From Bacteroidota bacterium (GTDB taxonomy: Bacteria > Bacteroidota > Bacteroidia > UKL13-3): a stretch of DNA of 64,000 nucleotides. How positions within the stretch are numbered: position 1 is the first letter of the stretch; each line of letters opens with the position of its first letter. The position numbers were made by a program, and so were the translations under genes. The notes beneath the pieces were generated by a model. That model worked only from the letters and a program-made list of their open reading frames with translations, made no database searches and was not told the DNA's origin. Shown here piece by piece: positions 7,362-14,782 of this stretch. The stretch covers positions 1 to 64,000 of the forward strand of contig JAZKBU010000011.1 of assembly GCA_040388375.1 (NCBI GenBank), written 5' to 3'.

Positions 7362-7967
7362 TTAATTAAATTTACTTTCTATCAATCTTAGTTTTGCCCG
7401 TAGGTCTATCAATAAACTTTTAAGTTCTTCTCTTGACCATTTGTAAGGCTCTCTTGCTATTTCTTGTAACTGTTGTGATAAGCCATTTTGTTCTTCATCA
7501 AGTTTATATGCAAACACCTCTAAATTACCGTCTAAAGTTTCGTTGCAATGTTTACAGCAACAACGATTAGCCCTGAAATCCCATCTTGTTAAAGTATTGG
7601 CACGTTTTATAAAATGGGATAACTGCATCATGCTCCAATGTTGCTCCTTCCCACAAGTAAAACAATTTGCATAACCGAATTTATTTGCCGCCGTCATTCT
7701 TACTATTCGACTATGAACGTAATCCAAATCATTAATCAATGCTTGCCGTTCAGCTTCAAAATAATTCCCTTCACTTACCTGCTTATTTCCTAAACTTCTT
7801 ACCCTTTGATTTAAACTTGCTTTTTGTGTGTACTTTTTAACCTTAATTTCTTTGTTGCATTTTAAGCAAACCAGTTCTTTTCCCAACTTAACTACATCAG
7901 TATCTTTTGCCCCACATTTAGAACAATCACCGAACTTACATTTATTTATTGTGGGTGTATATGCCAT
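7362..7967 (-). CDS. ninG: NinG/Rap-family recombination protein
   Basis: A 201-residue protein matching lambda NinG (Rap), which binds and resolves branched recombination intermediates. Evidence: two N-terminal C-x2-C pairs (CSKCGAK, CLKCNKE), the basic middle, and the diagnostic block CFTCGKE, then QLSHFIKRANTLTRWD and CNETLDGNLEVF, with conserved cysteines and histidine suited to metal binding. Length is close to the family's usual ~200 residues. It sits between an HTH protein and small early genes; a role in phage recombination during replication is likely. Confidence 0.88.
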   Translation of the reverse strand: MAYTPTINKCKFGDCSKCGAKDTDVVKLGKELVCLKCNKEIKVKKYTQKASLNQRVRSLGNKQVSEGNYFEAERQALINDLDYVHSRIVRMTAANKFGYANCFTCGKEQHWSMMQLSHFIKRANTLTRWDFRANRCCCKHCNETLDGNLEVFAYKLDEEQNGLSQQLQEIAREPYKWSREELKSLLIDLRAKLRLIESKFN

Positions 7968-7970
7968 TAG

Positions 7971-8294
7971 TTAAACTGATTGTGGTGGTGTATTGTAAAC
8001 GTAATCAGGAAAATTAATAATCGGTATTATCTGTTTTTTTGCTGCCTCTAATTCAAGCGTTTCGTTCAATGATTCTATTTTTGATATTATCCTTAAATCA
8101 AAATCATACGCACCTTTGATTAATTCAAAAGCAACCTCAACATCCATACCAAATGCTTGTGCTAAATAATTAATAGTCAAGTTATGCCGCTTCATCATTC
8201 TCCTTACGTTTTCAGCTATTGATAATGAACTTCGCAACTCATTAAAATCAACATCATTTAAAGAGGACAAAACTTCTTTTAAGGGTGTATTCAT
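7971..8294 (-). CDS. helix-turn-helix (XRE-like) protein
   Basis: 107 residues. Residues about 28-75 (IAENVRRMMKRHNLTINYLA through FDLRIISKIESL) have the helices of an XRE domain: NLTINYLAQAFGMDVEVAFELIKG is the HTH core. This resembles antitoxin-type HTH proteins of Bacteroidota. No toxin partner is evident beside it. Likely a regulator. Confidence 0.65.
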   Translation of the reverse strand: MNTPLKEVLSSLNDVDFNELRSSLSIAENVRRMMKRHNLTINYLAQAFGMDVEVAFELIKGAYDFDLRIISKIESLNETLELEAAKKQIIPIINFPDYVYNTPPQSV

Positions 8295-8307
8295 TGTTAC
8301 TTAGTTT

Positions 8308-8580
8308 TTATTTGGTTAATTTATTTAACATTTCTTCATCCTTTGAATAATCCGCTTCTATGAATTTCTTTGCCTTAATTATATCTTTTAATATTTCGGC
8401 AATTTCTTTTCGTTCTCTCCTAACTCGTTCCATACCATAACCTGTTGCTTCATCAATCATTTTTTCTATTGGACTTTGTGGCTTACTTAAATGTTCCTGA
8501 TACTGCCTTAATAAATAATACCCTGCATCAACTGTGGCATAGGCTGTAAACACTTCACTATTTTCAAAAATACTCCGCAT
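8308..8580 (-). CDS. hypothetical helical protein
   Basis: 90 residues, helical, charged C-terminal half (MERVRRERKEIAEILKDIIK). No motif recognised. Confidence 0.6.
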   Translation of the reverse strand: MRSIFENSEVFTAYATVDAGYYLLRQYQEHLSKPQSPIEKMIDEATGYGMERVRRERKEIAEILKDIIKAKKFIEADYSKDEEMLNKLTK

Positions 8581-8606
8581 TGCTTTGTGTTGTGTGGGTT
8601 ACTGTG

Positions 8607-8807
8607 TTAAAGTGATTGAAATTCTTTTGTTGAATTATTATTAAATAATGAGTATATCATATCGGTATCTGTTTCTATAACTCTATCATCTTCCACTAAA
8701 TACCAACAAACCTTATCGTCTTTTAGTCTTGGCACTAAATCATCCCTTCTAACTATCCATTCGATAAATGCCATGCTTTTATGATATGCAAATTCTTCAT
8801 TAGTCAT
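8607..8807 (-). CDS. small hypothetical protein
   Basis: 66 acidic residues without recognised motif. Its start overlaps the upstream gene by eight bases. Confidence 0.6.
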   Translation of the reverse strand: MTNEEFAYHKSMAFIEWIVRRDDLVPRLKDDKVCWYLVEDDRVIETDTDMIYSLFNNNSTKEFQSL

Positions 8808-9174
8808 TGTTCAGTATTTTGTTTATTTCAATTAATTCGTAATGGTCATAATCCCCACCTACTCCATTTGCAAATTTCGACCTACCTTCCAACTTAATTT
8901 TTCTTTCTTTTATTTCTTCAATACCATCAGGTCTATCCATTACAATTTGGCATCTGTTTTTTGCGGCATTAACCATTTTTTCTACTTTTTCAGCCGATAT
9001 GCCCGTATGGTTATTTATTAATGGATAGGAAAGGTTTTCTGATTTAAGGGTTATTGTAACAGTTTCACCATAACTATGATTGTATGTTGAGAACTTTTGG
9101 TATTTATGTAGGCTTATACCAAATAATTTTAACCATTTCCTTTGCTTATTGTATATTCTTTCTCTCTTTTTCAT
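8800..9174 (-). CDS. hypothetical protein
   Basis: 124 residues with a very basic N-terminus (KKRERIYNKQRKWLKLF) and a mixed alpha/beta remainder. Could bind nucleic acid; no family recognised. Confidence 0.6.
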   Translation of the reverse strand: MKKRERIYNKQRKWLKLFGISLHKYQKFSTYNHSYGETVTITLKSENLSYPLINNHTGISAEKVEKMVNAAKNRCQIVMDRPDGIEEIKERKIKLEGRSKFANGVGGDYDHYELIEINKILNND

Positions 9175-9175
9175 T

Positions 9176-9502
9176 TTATTTAAATATTGCTTGTTTGTAC
9201 TGTGCAGATAACACCTTAAAACTTCTTACATAGTTAGCAATGGTAACATTACCTGAATTTACAGAACCTGAAAACCTACAATAAGACAAATTACCATCCT
9301 TAAGAGTAACGGCAGGTTTCTCATATATGCTTAATTGTACCGTGTCTTTAGTTTTGTCGTTAAAAGTATATTCCACTTCTGAAATGTAATAATCTATTGT
9401 AAATATTTCTTTTGGTCTATGCTTAAGTTTGTATAAAGAATATTCTTCGTACCCAAAAAAGCAAGCATAAATAACAATTACTAATATAATTAATGGTTTC
9501 AT
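9176..9502 (-). CDS. membrane-anchored or exported hypothetical protein
   Basis: 108 residues. The start MKPLIILVIVIYACFFGYEEY is a membrane anchor or uncleaved signal; the rest is a small beta-rich soluble domain. Second gene of the minus-strand early operon. Confidence 0.65.
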   Translation of the reverse strand: MKPLIILVIVIYACFFGYEEYSLYKLKHRPKEIFTIDYYISEVEYTFNDKTKDTVQLSIYEKPAVTLKDGNLSYCRFSGSVNSGNVTIANYVRSFKVLSAQYKQAIFK

Positions 9503-9706
9503 TTAAAAATTAGTTTTAAGAATTTTATTTAGTCCCTTTAATTCCAAATCAGTAAAGTCATTGTATTTTTTCTTTACTGAAAACTTAGATGGGTTCATAG
9601 GTGTTTCTTCACTATGTAACAACTCTGCAACTTTAGCCTGTGTTAAGTTTGCTTTTATCATGGCAATATCAATTTCCTGCGATACTGTTAATATTTCTTT
9701 GCTCAT
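9503..9706 (-). CDS. small HTH protein, first gene of the minus-strand operon
   Basis: I take the ATG at 9706 (protein begins MSKEIL); an upstream in-frame GTG would lie inside the promoter. About 67 residues. DIAMIKANLTQAKVAELLHS is a good XRE first-helix/turn/recognition segment, followed by FSVKKKYNDFTDLELKGLNK. As promoter-proximal gene facing the RNA region, it may regulate the divergent promoters. Confidence 0.7.
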   Translation of the reverse strand: MSKEILTVSQEIDIAMIKANLTQAKVAELLHSEETPMNPSKFSVKKKYNDFTDLELKGLNKILKTNF

Positions 9707-9726
9707 TGTTTTTCCTTTTATTTCCA

Positions 9727-9756
9727 CAAAGATAATGTTTTAAACTAAATTACAAA
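9727..9756 (-). promoter_or_regulatory. promoter of the minus-strand early operon
   Basis: On the minus strand: TTTG (complement of 9753-9756), 18-base spacer, TATCTTTG (complement of 9727-9734). Start point near 9721 gives a leader of about 15 bases to the ATG at 9706. Confidence 0.75.
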
Positions 9757-9773
9757 ATAAATTTAAAAAAGAT

Positions 9774-9803
9774 TTTGAAATATCAAAATAGTCCTTATCT
9801 TTG
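9774..9803 (+). promoter_or_regulatory. divergent promoter of the tandem RNA region
   Basis: TTTG (9774-9777), 18-base spacer, TATCTTTG (9796-9803). It fires away from the early operon into 550 bases that contain no gene. Only 17 bases separate the -33 boxes of the two divergent promoters. Confidence 0.75.
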
Positions 9804-9808
9804 TCCAA

Positions 9809-9985
9809 GTTCTTTAAAAAATAGGGTTGATATACAGGGTTGTGGTGTAAATGAAATAGCACACTTTATTAAGTTAAAGCCGACAACTGGAAATCCGGAG
9901 TATAGGTAAGGTGTTTGTAAAATACAGTCTTAATAAAAAGGATAGGGAGGTACAAATCCGCCCAACCCTGCATATCAACGTTATT
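9809..9985 (+). ncRNA. structured RNA domain A
   Basis: The 17-base segments 9826-9842 and 9963-9979 are complementary at 16 of 17 positions and enclose ~120 nt. Inside are a nine-pair helix TTTATTAAG/CTTAATAAA (about 9866-9874 with 9932-9940) and a hairpin GGGAGG/CCGCCC-like helix just before the closing strand. No open frame. This is the pattern of a multi-branched structured RNA. Confidence 0.7.
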
Positions 9986-9991
9986 TAAAAA

Positions 9992-10068
9992 AGTATTTAC
10001 CCTTTACTGCACAATAATCATAAACCTCTTTTTTTGGGGTTGAGATAAAAGCATATTTGGTAAATATT
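9992..10068 (+). ncRNA. structured RNA domain between A and B
   Basis: AGTATTTACC (9992-10001) pairs with GGTAAATATT (10059-10068), one G-U pair, and encloses a hairpin AACCTC (10023-10028) / GGGGTT (10036-10041) with a T7 loop. It begins right after domain A and ends two bases before domain B. Confidence 0.55.
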
Positions 10069-10070
10069 AA

Positions 10071-10244
10071 AGCTGTTGTTCTTTGTTATGTGGTGGAAAG
10101 TACCGATGAAGTGGCGAGCGGATTCGGGAATATACACATAAAAAAATGTTCGCATTATTAGTTCTATGGAACGACAAGCATAGAAATGCAGGTACACGGG
10201 AAATAACTTACCAATCCTGCCATAACAAAGGACACAGCTTTTTT
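10071..10244 (+). ncRNA. structured RNA domain B with terminator-like end
   Basis: Segments 10071-10090 and 10221-10239 form 19 pairs with one bulge and one G-U. The interior holds GCGAGC/GTTCGC (10114-10119 with 10148-10153), hairpin GTTC-tatg-GAAC (10161-10172), and GCAGG/CCTGC (10188-10192 with 10216-10220), which abuts the closing stem. Six T follow directly (10239-10244), as in an intrinsic terminator. Confidence 0.7.
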
Positions 10245-10253
10245 AAAAGTTCT

Positions 10254-10343
10254 TTAAGTACAGTATAAATAAACCCGGACATTTTAACAAATGGCTTTTA
10301 TCGTCCAGCAATCGGATGGGGTGAATAAAGCGACTGTACTTAA
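10254..10343 (+). ncRNA. structured RNA domain C
   Basis: TTAAGTACAGT (10254-10264) and ACTGTACTTAA (10333-10343) are perfectly complementary over 11 bases. Inside, CCC/GGG, GGAC/GTCC and a hairpin CATTT-taac-AAATG nest in order. A short T run and A run follow. Confidence 0.6.
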
Positions 10344-10357
10344 TTTTAAAAAATAAA

Positions 10358-10388
10358 TTTGGATATTCGGAAAAGAATATTATTTTTG
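10358..10388 (+). promoter_or_regulatory. promoter ahead of the plus-strand accessory operon
   Basis: TTTG (10358-10361), 19-base spacer, TATTTTTG (10381-10388). The preceding AAAAATAAATTTGGAT is shared with the promoter at 31369. A second -7-like TATCTTTG occurs at 10447-10454 without a good -33 box. Confidence 0.65.
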
Positions 10389-10525
10389 ATACCGCTACAA
10401 ACAATAAATTAAACCAATAACACGATGTTAGTTCAGATTAAGTTATTATCTTTGCTTCACTTCACGCCACTACAAATATCAGGCGTTCGTTTTAATATGG
10501 TTTATTTTATTGCGTAGCAGCACAG

Positions 10526-10554
10526 GCCGATGGTTAACTCCATTGGCTTTTTTT
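10526..10554 (+). terminator. terminator-like hairpin at the start of the 10.5-kb gene
   Basis: GCCGATGG (10526-10533) pairs with CCATTGGC (10540-10547, one G-U), followed by seven T (10548-10554). A further hairpin ACGCC/GGCGT lies at 10464-10486. The stem includes the first ATG of the downstream frame, so this may be an attenuator in a leader RNA. Confidence 0.6.
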
Positions 10555-11297
10555 ATATTCAAAAACAATATTGTTGCTACTTGCGGAATACAGTTTTTAT
10601 ACCAGTAAAGTTGATTAAGGAGGCATCTAATGATGGGTGGCTAAAGTCAGTATCTTACTTTGTGCGTATGAAAAGCCTATATAGAAACAATACTTTTTAT
10701 AATTATTCATTAAGGAGGTTAGGTGAAGTTGTTAAATGTAGTCCTGCGTGTTTGGCGGCTCATTTAAAGATACTTGAAGCTAAAGGGTTAATATCATTCC
10801 ATAATGGGAATATAACCTTTGCAGGGCTTGGAAAATTACAATCAATGTACGGGATCAAAAATATAGGAGTTCCGGTAGATATAAATAACAATTTTAAAAA
10901 CCAATACGATATTTTAAGAGGGCAGATAATACGATTTAACTTAGCCTCACAACAACATAGAATAAATAAGTCTGAATTACAACATTGCAGGGATAAATAC
11001 GTTCCTAATACAAAAAATGAAAAGATGAATAGTTCTTATGTAGGTTTGTCAGCAAATGGAATTGGTAACTTGTTTTCTTTATCAATGGCAACAGGTAGCC
11101 GGATAAGAGGTAAATTAAAAAACCTTAATCAAATATCTGTTAAAAGACGTTTTTCCAAATTGTTATGGGTTAACTCTTATAATGATTTTATTAACTTGAA
11201 ACGTATTGGGGTTATACCTATCTATTCATTATTTAATAATGGCTTAGTGGTTAAAGAGGTAAGACCTGAAATGCAGTACAACTATTGCCCTGCATAA
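10530..11297 (+). CDS. putative winged-helix replication or regulatory protein
   Basis: A frame of 255 residues from the ATG at 10530. YSLRRLGEVVKCSPACLAAHLKILEAKGLISF (about 63-95) is a winged-helix core, and a second HTH-like unit, LSANGIGNLFSLSMATGSRIRGKLKNL, lies near 175-200. Two such units occur in phage replication-initiation proteins and regulators. The 5' end is uncertain: the first ATG lies inside a terminator-like hairpin, and the next ATG (10668) would remove conserved-looking sequence, so a non-ATG start such as TTG at 10581 is possible. Confidence 0.65.
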   Translation: MVNSIGFFYIQKQYCCYLRNTVFIPVKLIKEASNDGWLKSVSYFVRMKSLYRNNTFYNYSLRRLGEVVKCSPACLAAHLKILEAKGLISFHNGNITFAGLGKLQSMYGIKNIGVPVDINNNFKNQYDILRGQIIRFNLASQQHRINKSELQHCRDKYVPNTKNEKMNSSYVGLSANGIGNLFSLSMATGSRIRGKLKNLNQISVKRRFSKLLWVNSYNDFINLKRIGVIPIYSLFNNGLVVKEVRPEMQYNYCPA

Positions 11298-11311
11298 GTA
11301 GTTTACAAAAA

Positions 11312-11716
11312 ATGAACACGAAAAAACTAAATATAACTTTAAAAAAATATTACAAAGGATGGAAACCTGTAACTGAAATAAGACGTTCATTCTTTATATG
11401 GACAGGTAGTTATTCAAATAGCATAAAGGAAAAAGAAATATACAAGATACTTAAAAGACATAATCTAAGGTTTTACTGCGAAATATCATTTGATATGATT
11501 AAAAGATTTGACTTCTATATTCCTTTACTGGACTTAGTTATTGAATATGACGGTGGGCAACACTTTTCAAGTATCAAAAATATTAACAACGATATTGGAA
11601 AGGAAAGTCAGTTAAAAAAGTTAGGGGTAAAGTTGATACGGTACAATAAAACTCATAACTTAACAGACCAAATAAAGCATGATTTAATTCACCATCCTGT
11701 ACTTTCAGGGATATAG
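11312..11716 (+). CDS. PD-(D/E)XK endonuclease, DUF559/VSR-like
   Basis: Starting at the ATG at 11312 the protein has 134 residues. FDFYIPLLDLVIEYDGGQHF gives the D...E-Y-D-G-x-Q-H active-site signature, followed by LKKLGVKLIRYN, as in very-short-patch-repair-like and DUF559 nucleases and in stand-alone phage endonucleases. It could be a free-standing homing nuclease or a recombination nuclease. It lies directly after the winged-helix gene. Confidence 0.8.
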   Translation: MNTKKLNITLKKYYKGWKPVTEIRRSFFIWTGSYSNSIKEKEIYKILKRHNLRFYCEISFDMIKRFDFYIPLLDLVIEYDGGQHFSSIKNINNDIGKESQLKKLGVKLIRYNKTHNLTDQIKHDLIHHPVLSGI

Positions 11717-11753
11717 GCTTGGTTTATCAATAACTATCTTAAAATTAAACACA

Positions 11754-11981
11754 ATGATAATAAACGGAAGGTATTTTTTAGATAATCCAGAAAGCGGTTA
11801 TTATGAAGTAAGCAAGGATCATTATGAACAATACCAAGAAAATTATAAGCGTTTTATGGATGCTTTTATTACACCAAATATTGACCAATCAAAATCAATA
11901 AAAGGTAAAATAATAATAACTTCCACTACTGCTGATGATAATAACGGGGATGAGTTTAAAAAACTTTGGCAACAAAAATAA
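11754..11981 (+). CDS. small hypothetical protein
   Basis: 75 residues with aromatic N-terminal half (GYYEVSKDHYEQYQENYKRF). No family recognised. Between the nuclease gene and a putative replication pair. Confidence 0.6.
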   Translation: MIINGRYFLDNPESGYYEVSKDHYEQYQENYKRFMDAFITPNIDQSKSIKGKIIITSTTADDNNGDEFKKLWQQK

Positions 11982-11991
11982 AACTAAAACT

Positions 11992-12303
11992 ATGTTTAAT
12001 TCAGAACTATTCAAAACAGCATGGGCAACGTGGAAAAAGCATAAGCAGGAACTGTCAGATAGACCTTACACAGAAACAGCAGAAGAAAGGGCTTTATCAA
12101 TATTGTTTCAGCAAAGTCATGGAATAGAAGATTTAGCAATCCAATCAATAAATGAAAGCATTGATAATAATTGGGCTAAAATATACATAGTTAAAAATTA
12201 CAACGCCAATGGAAACGGACAAGTTAATGGTAGCAATCAGCAATCAGGAAATAAACAAAACGGAACAAGTACCGATAGAGTGGAAGCCCTGCGTAACTGG
12301 TGA
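11992..12303 (+). CDS. putative replication accessory protein
   Basis: The ATG at 11992 gives 103 residues. FKTAWATWKKHKQE...TAEERALSILFQQS followed by AIQSINESIDNNWAKIY is typical of a small helical domain of Bacteroidota phage replication proteins, and the N/G/Q-rich linker leading to a terminal TSTDRVEALRNW is like their C-terminal interaction tails. The assignment is by resemblance only. The next gene overlaps its last 95 bases in another frame. Confidence 0.6.
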   Translation: MFNSELFKTAWATWKKHKQELSDRPYTETAEERALSILFQQSHGIEDLAIQSINESIDNNWAKIYIVKNYNANGNGQVNGSNQQSGNKQNGTSTDRVEALRNW

Positions 12304-13042
12304 AGAAGATGCGTTTACAAAAGCCTTGCAGCATAGACCTATTAATAAATCAACTGTAGATGAATTAAAGCAGGTTTTAAAGTTAGTTATTATTAAAGTA
12401 GGAGTAAGAGCCAACAACCTGCCAAATGATGTAGAAAAAGAGGTTTTAATAGAGCATATCATTACCAATTACGGCAACCATACACCAATGGAAATTAAGT
12501 TGGCTTTTGATATGGCAGTTTCAGGTAAGTTGGATGACTTGGATAGTAAAGGAAATGTTATTGATTTGGAAGTTAATTGTTACGAAAATTTTAGTTGTCT
12601 GTACTTTTCAAAAATAATGAACTCTTACCGCAGGTGGGCAAGACAAACACATAACCAATTAAAAGATTACCCAAAAATGATTGCAGAAAAACTTACTTTA
12701 TCGGATGAAGAAAAAGCGGAGTGGATAATGGAGTGGAAGCAGAACCCCGATATTATATTAGAACTTATCCCTTTAGTATTTTACGATTGGATGGCAGAAA
12801 AGAACCTGTTAAAAATTACGGCAAAACAAAAATGGGAATACACCGAACAGGCAACCGCCCAAATAAAAGCTGAATTATTCAACGAAACCCAATTAGTAAA
12901 AACAAACAACGATGCTTACATAGCCTACAATAAATTCTGTAACATGGAGAAAGAAGGATTTAGCGGAGAAAATAAAGGCAGGATTGTAAACAGGGCAAAG
13001 AGATTAATTATATACGATTATTTAAAAGGTAAAATTGAATAG
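12209..13042 (+). CDS. hypothetical protein, possible replication factor
   Basis: 277 residues from 12209, or 271 if the ATG at 12227 is used. Helical throughout: DELKQVLKLVIIKVGVRANN, MEIKLAFDMAVSGKLDD and YFSKIMNSYRRWARQ are typical of a conserved protein in Bacteroidota phage replication regions. No catalytic motif. The long overlap with the previous gene makes the start uncertain. Confidence 0.65.
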   Translation: METDKLMVAISNQEINKTEQVPIEWKPCVTGEEDAFTKALQHRPINKSTVDELKQVLKLVIIKVGVRANNLPNDVEKEVLIEHIITNYGNHTPMEIKLAFDMAVSGKLDDLDSKGNVIDLEVNCYENFSCLYFSKIMNSYRRWARQTHNQLKDYPKMIAEKLTLSDEEKAEWIMEWKQNPDIILELIPLVFYDWMAEKNLLKITAKQKWEYTEQATAQIKAELFNETQLVKTNNDAYIAYNKFCNMEKEGFSGENKGRIVNRAKRLIIYDYLKGKIE

Positions 13043-13044
13043 TT

Positions 13045-13266
13045 ATGATGGAAAAAATTGTTGATTACGGAACTACACATTCTGTTACGGTGTTAGATGT
13101 TAAAAATGTTGTTATAACTGTGGTAGATGAAAACAACGAAGGTTACTTTTTAATAGGACACGGGTTGAAAACATTACCAAAAGTTGATGACAAAGGAACT
13201 ATTGTTTTTACAAAGCACAACGGCCCCACTAAAGGTTATTGGAAATACTACCCAAAAACAAAATAA
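13045..13266 (+). CDS. small hypothetical protein
   Basis: 73 residues, beta-rich (VTVLDVKNVVITVVDENNEG), perhaps an SH3-like barrel. No family recognised. Two bases after the previous stop. Confidence 0.6.
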   Translation: MMEKIVDYGTTHSVTVLDVKNVVITVVDENNEGYFLIGHGLKTLPKVDDKGTIVFTKHNGPTKGYWKYYPKTK

Positions 13267-13268
13267 TT

Positions 13269-13631
13269 ATGACTTTTATTTATATTCTCATTTGCCCATT
13301 GGATGGATTGGTAAAATATGTTGGCAAATCAAACAATCCTGAAAAAAGGTTAAAAGACCATTGTTTGGATTTCAGGTGCATGGATTTGGATAAGGCTATG
13401 TGGATAAGAAGTTTATTGGCTAAAAAAATGAAACCACGAATAGAGGTAATTGACGAAGTTGATGCTGATAACTGGAAAAATATGGAAGATTATTGGTGCA
13501 AATATTTTAAAGGATACGGTTATCAGTTATTTAACAAACGTTCTCGTAACGGACTTACTTATGCAAATTCAAAAACATTTAAGCCCGGCAATATACCTTG
13601 GAATAAAAAGAGCAGATTTTATGAAGTATAA
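13269..13631 (+). CDS. GIY-YIG endonuclease
   Basis: From the ATG at 13269, 120 residues. FIYILICP...VKYVGKSNNPEKRLKDH contains the family's two tyrosine-bearing strands (Y-I-L form of GIY and Y-V-G form of YIG), and the following R and a downstream E (EVIDEVDADNWKNMEDYW) fit the catalytic pattern. The C-terminal KTFKPGNIPWNKK resembles a DNA-binding add-on of homing endonucleases. Probably a free-standing mobile nuclease. Confidence 0.82.
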   Translation: MTFIYILICPLDGLVKYVGKSNNPEKRLKDHCLDFRCMDLDKAMWIRSLLAKKMKPRIEVIDEVDADNWKNMEDYWCKYFKGYGYQLFNKRSRNGLTYANSKTFKPGNIPWNKKSRFYEV

Positions 13632-13643
13632 AATTTAATAGTT

Positions 13644-13937
13644 ATGCAAACAGAATATAGAAAACAAAAGTACTTAACTGTTTCACCTGAACAGGAGCAA
13701 TTAATAAAAGCCAATGCAGGTAAAATGACAATTAACGAACTATCTATATTACTTGGGTTGCCCTTCCAAAAAACTTACAATAATTTAAAACTTCTACAAT
13801 TAACTAAACGTAAAGCAACAAGAAAGCCACCACCACCAAAATATAAAATAATAGAAGATAAAGAATGTAGGATAATTGACTTTGACAGAAACGGGTATTT
13901 TGATGAAGCAAAATTTGCAAAATATTATCAGTATTGA
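13644..13937 (+). CDS. small HTH-like protein
   Basis: 97 residues. EQLIKANAGKMTINELSILLGLPFQKTYNNLKLL (about 19-52) reads as a helix-turn-helix of the kind seen in phage DNA-binding proteins, followed by a basic proline-rich linker KRKATRKPPPPK. Likely binds DNA. Confidence 0.7.
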   Translation: MQTEYRKQKYLTVSPEQEQLIKANAGKMTINELSILLGLPFQKTYNNLKLLQLTKRKATRKPPPPKYKIIEDKECRIIDFDRNGYFDEAKFAKYYQY

Positions 13938-13971
13938 CCACACAGGGTATAAACATAAAAAATAAAAAACG

Positions 13972-14400
13972 ATGGAGCAACTTATTTTACACGGCATTGG
14001 AGACTATTTAATTCAGACTGATAAGTGGGCGAATGGTAAAAAACTAAAAGGCTTGTATGGATTTCTTTGTTGCCTTAAACATTGTGTTACTTACTCGTTA
14101 CCATTTTTAATTATCGGTAGCTGGAAGGCAGTATTGGCTATATGTGTTTCACATTTTATAATTGACAGGACAAGGATAATAGAATATTTATTAGCATGGA
14201 AGAACGGGGTTTATAAAACAACAGAAATAAAACCAAACTCAATAAATTATATGTTCACTGCATATACCGTAAAGAGTTTAGATATTTCAAATTTTGGATT
14301 TGCAGAAAGTAAACCCAAGTTCATGTCAATATGGTTGTTTATTATTACCGATAATATAGTTCATTTAATCTGTAATTATTTATCATTAAAATATCTATAA
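13972..14400 (+). CDS. DUF3307-like membrane protein
   Basis: 142 residues with about four hydrophobic segments. HGIGDYLIQTDKWANGKK near the start and CVSHFIIDRTR around residue 60 match the conserved H-x2-D-x-L-x-Q and H-x3-D motifs of DUF3307. Function unknown. It is not closely alike to the other such protein at 3153-3542. Confidence 0.75.
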   Translation: MEQLILHGIGDYLIQTDKWANGKKLKGLYGFLCCLKHCVTYSLPFLIIGSWKAVLAICVSHFIIDRTRIIEYLLAWKNGVYKTTEIKPNSINYMFTAYTVKSLDISNFGFAESKPKFMSIWLFIITDNIVHLICNYLSLKYL

Positions 14401-14576
14401 TGGCATTACACGTCTTACCAATAAATGATATAAAGCCACACGAAGAAACTACCACTTGTGAATGTGAGCCAAATGTTATTTTTGAAAACGGTGAAATGAT
14501 TGTGGTTCATAATAGCTATGACGGTAGAGAATTTATTGAAGAAATATGCGATTTTATTAATAATAAAAACAAATAA
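14400..14576 (+). CDS. small hypothetical protein
   Basis: 58 residues, acidic. The ATG overlaps the stop of the previous gene by one base, and the next gene begins two bases after its stop, so it is well supported by packing. Contains a CECE segment but no full metal site. Confidence 0.6.
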   Translation: MALHVLPINDIKPHEETTTCECEPNVIFENGEMIVVHNSYDGREFIEEICDFINNKNK

Positions 14577-14578
14577 CC

Positions 14579-14782
14579 ATGAACAACTCCTTTACCTATT
14601 CTTACATGATTTCAAAATTAGGATTTTCACTCAATGATAATTCCTTCGACAAGGTTCTATCTTGCCCTACTAATCCTGTTAAAAGAAATTATGTTAAGAT
14701 AAAACCAGTGGTAACGTTAATGAGTGACGCTGATTTTAAAAACGCAATGAAGATTGTTAACCAAATTAAAAATAATAGGTGA
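14579..14782 (+). CDS. small hypothetical protein
   Basis: 67 residues; the C-terminal MSDADFKNAMKIVNQIKNNR looks helical. No family recognised. Confidence 0.6.
   Translation: MNNSFTYSYMISKLGFSLNDNSFDKVLSCPTNPVKRNYVKIKPVVTLMSDADFKNAMKIVNQIKNNR

Noticed and set aside
9943-9965. tRNA-like T-arm (GGAGG, seven-base loop TACAAAT, CCGCC) in RNA domain A
   Set aside because: The stem has a mismatch, there is no seven-pair acceptor stem or anticodon arm in the right place, and the closing stem is 17 pairs long; not a tRNA or tmRNA. No tRNA was recognised anywhere in the window.
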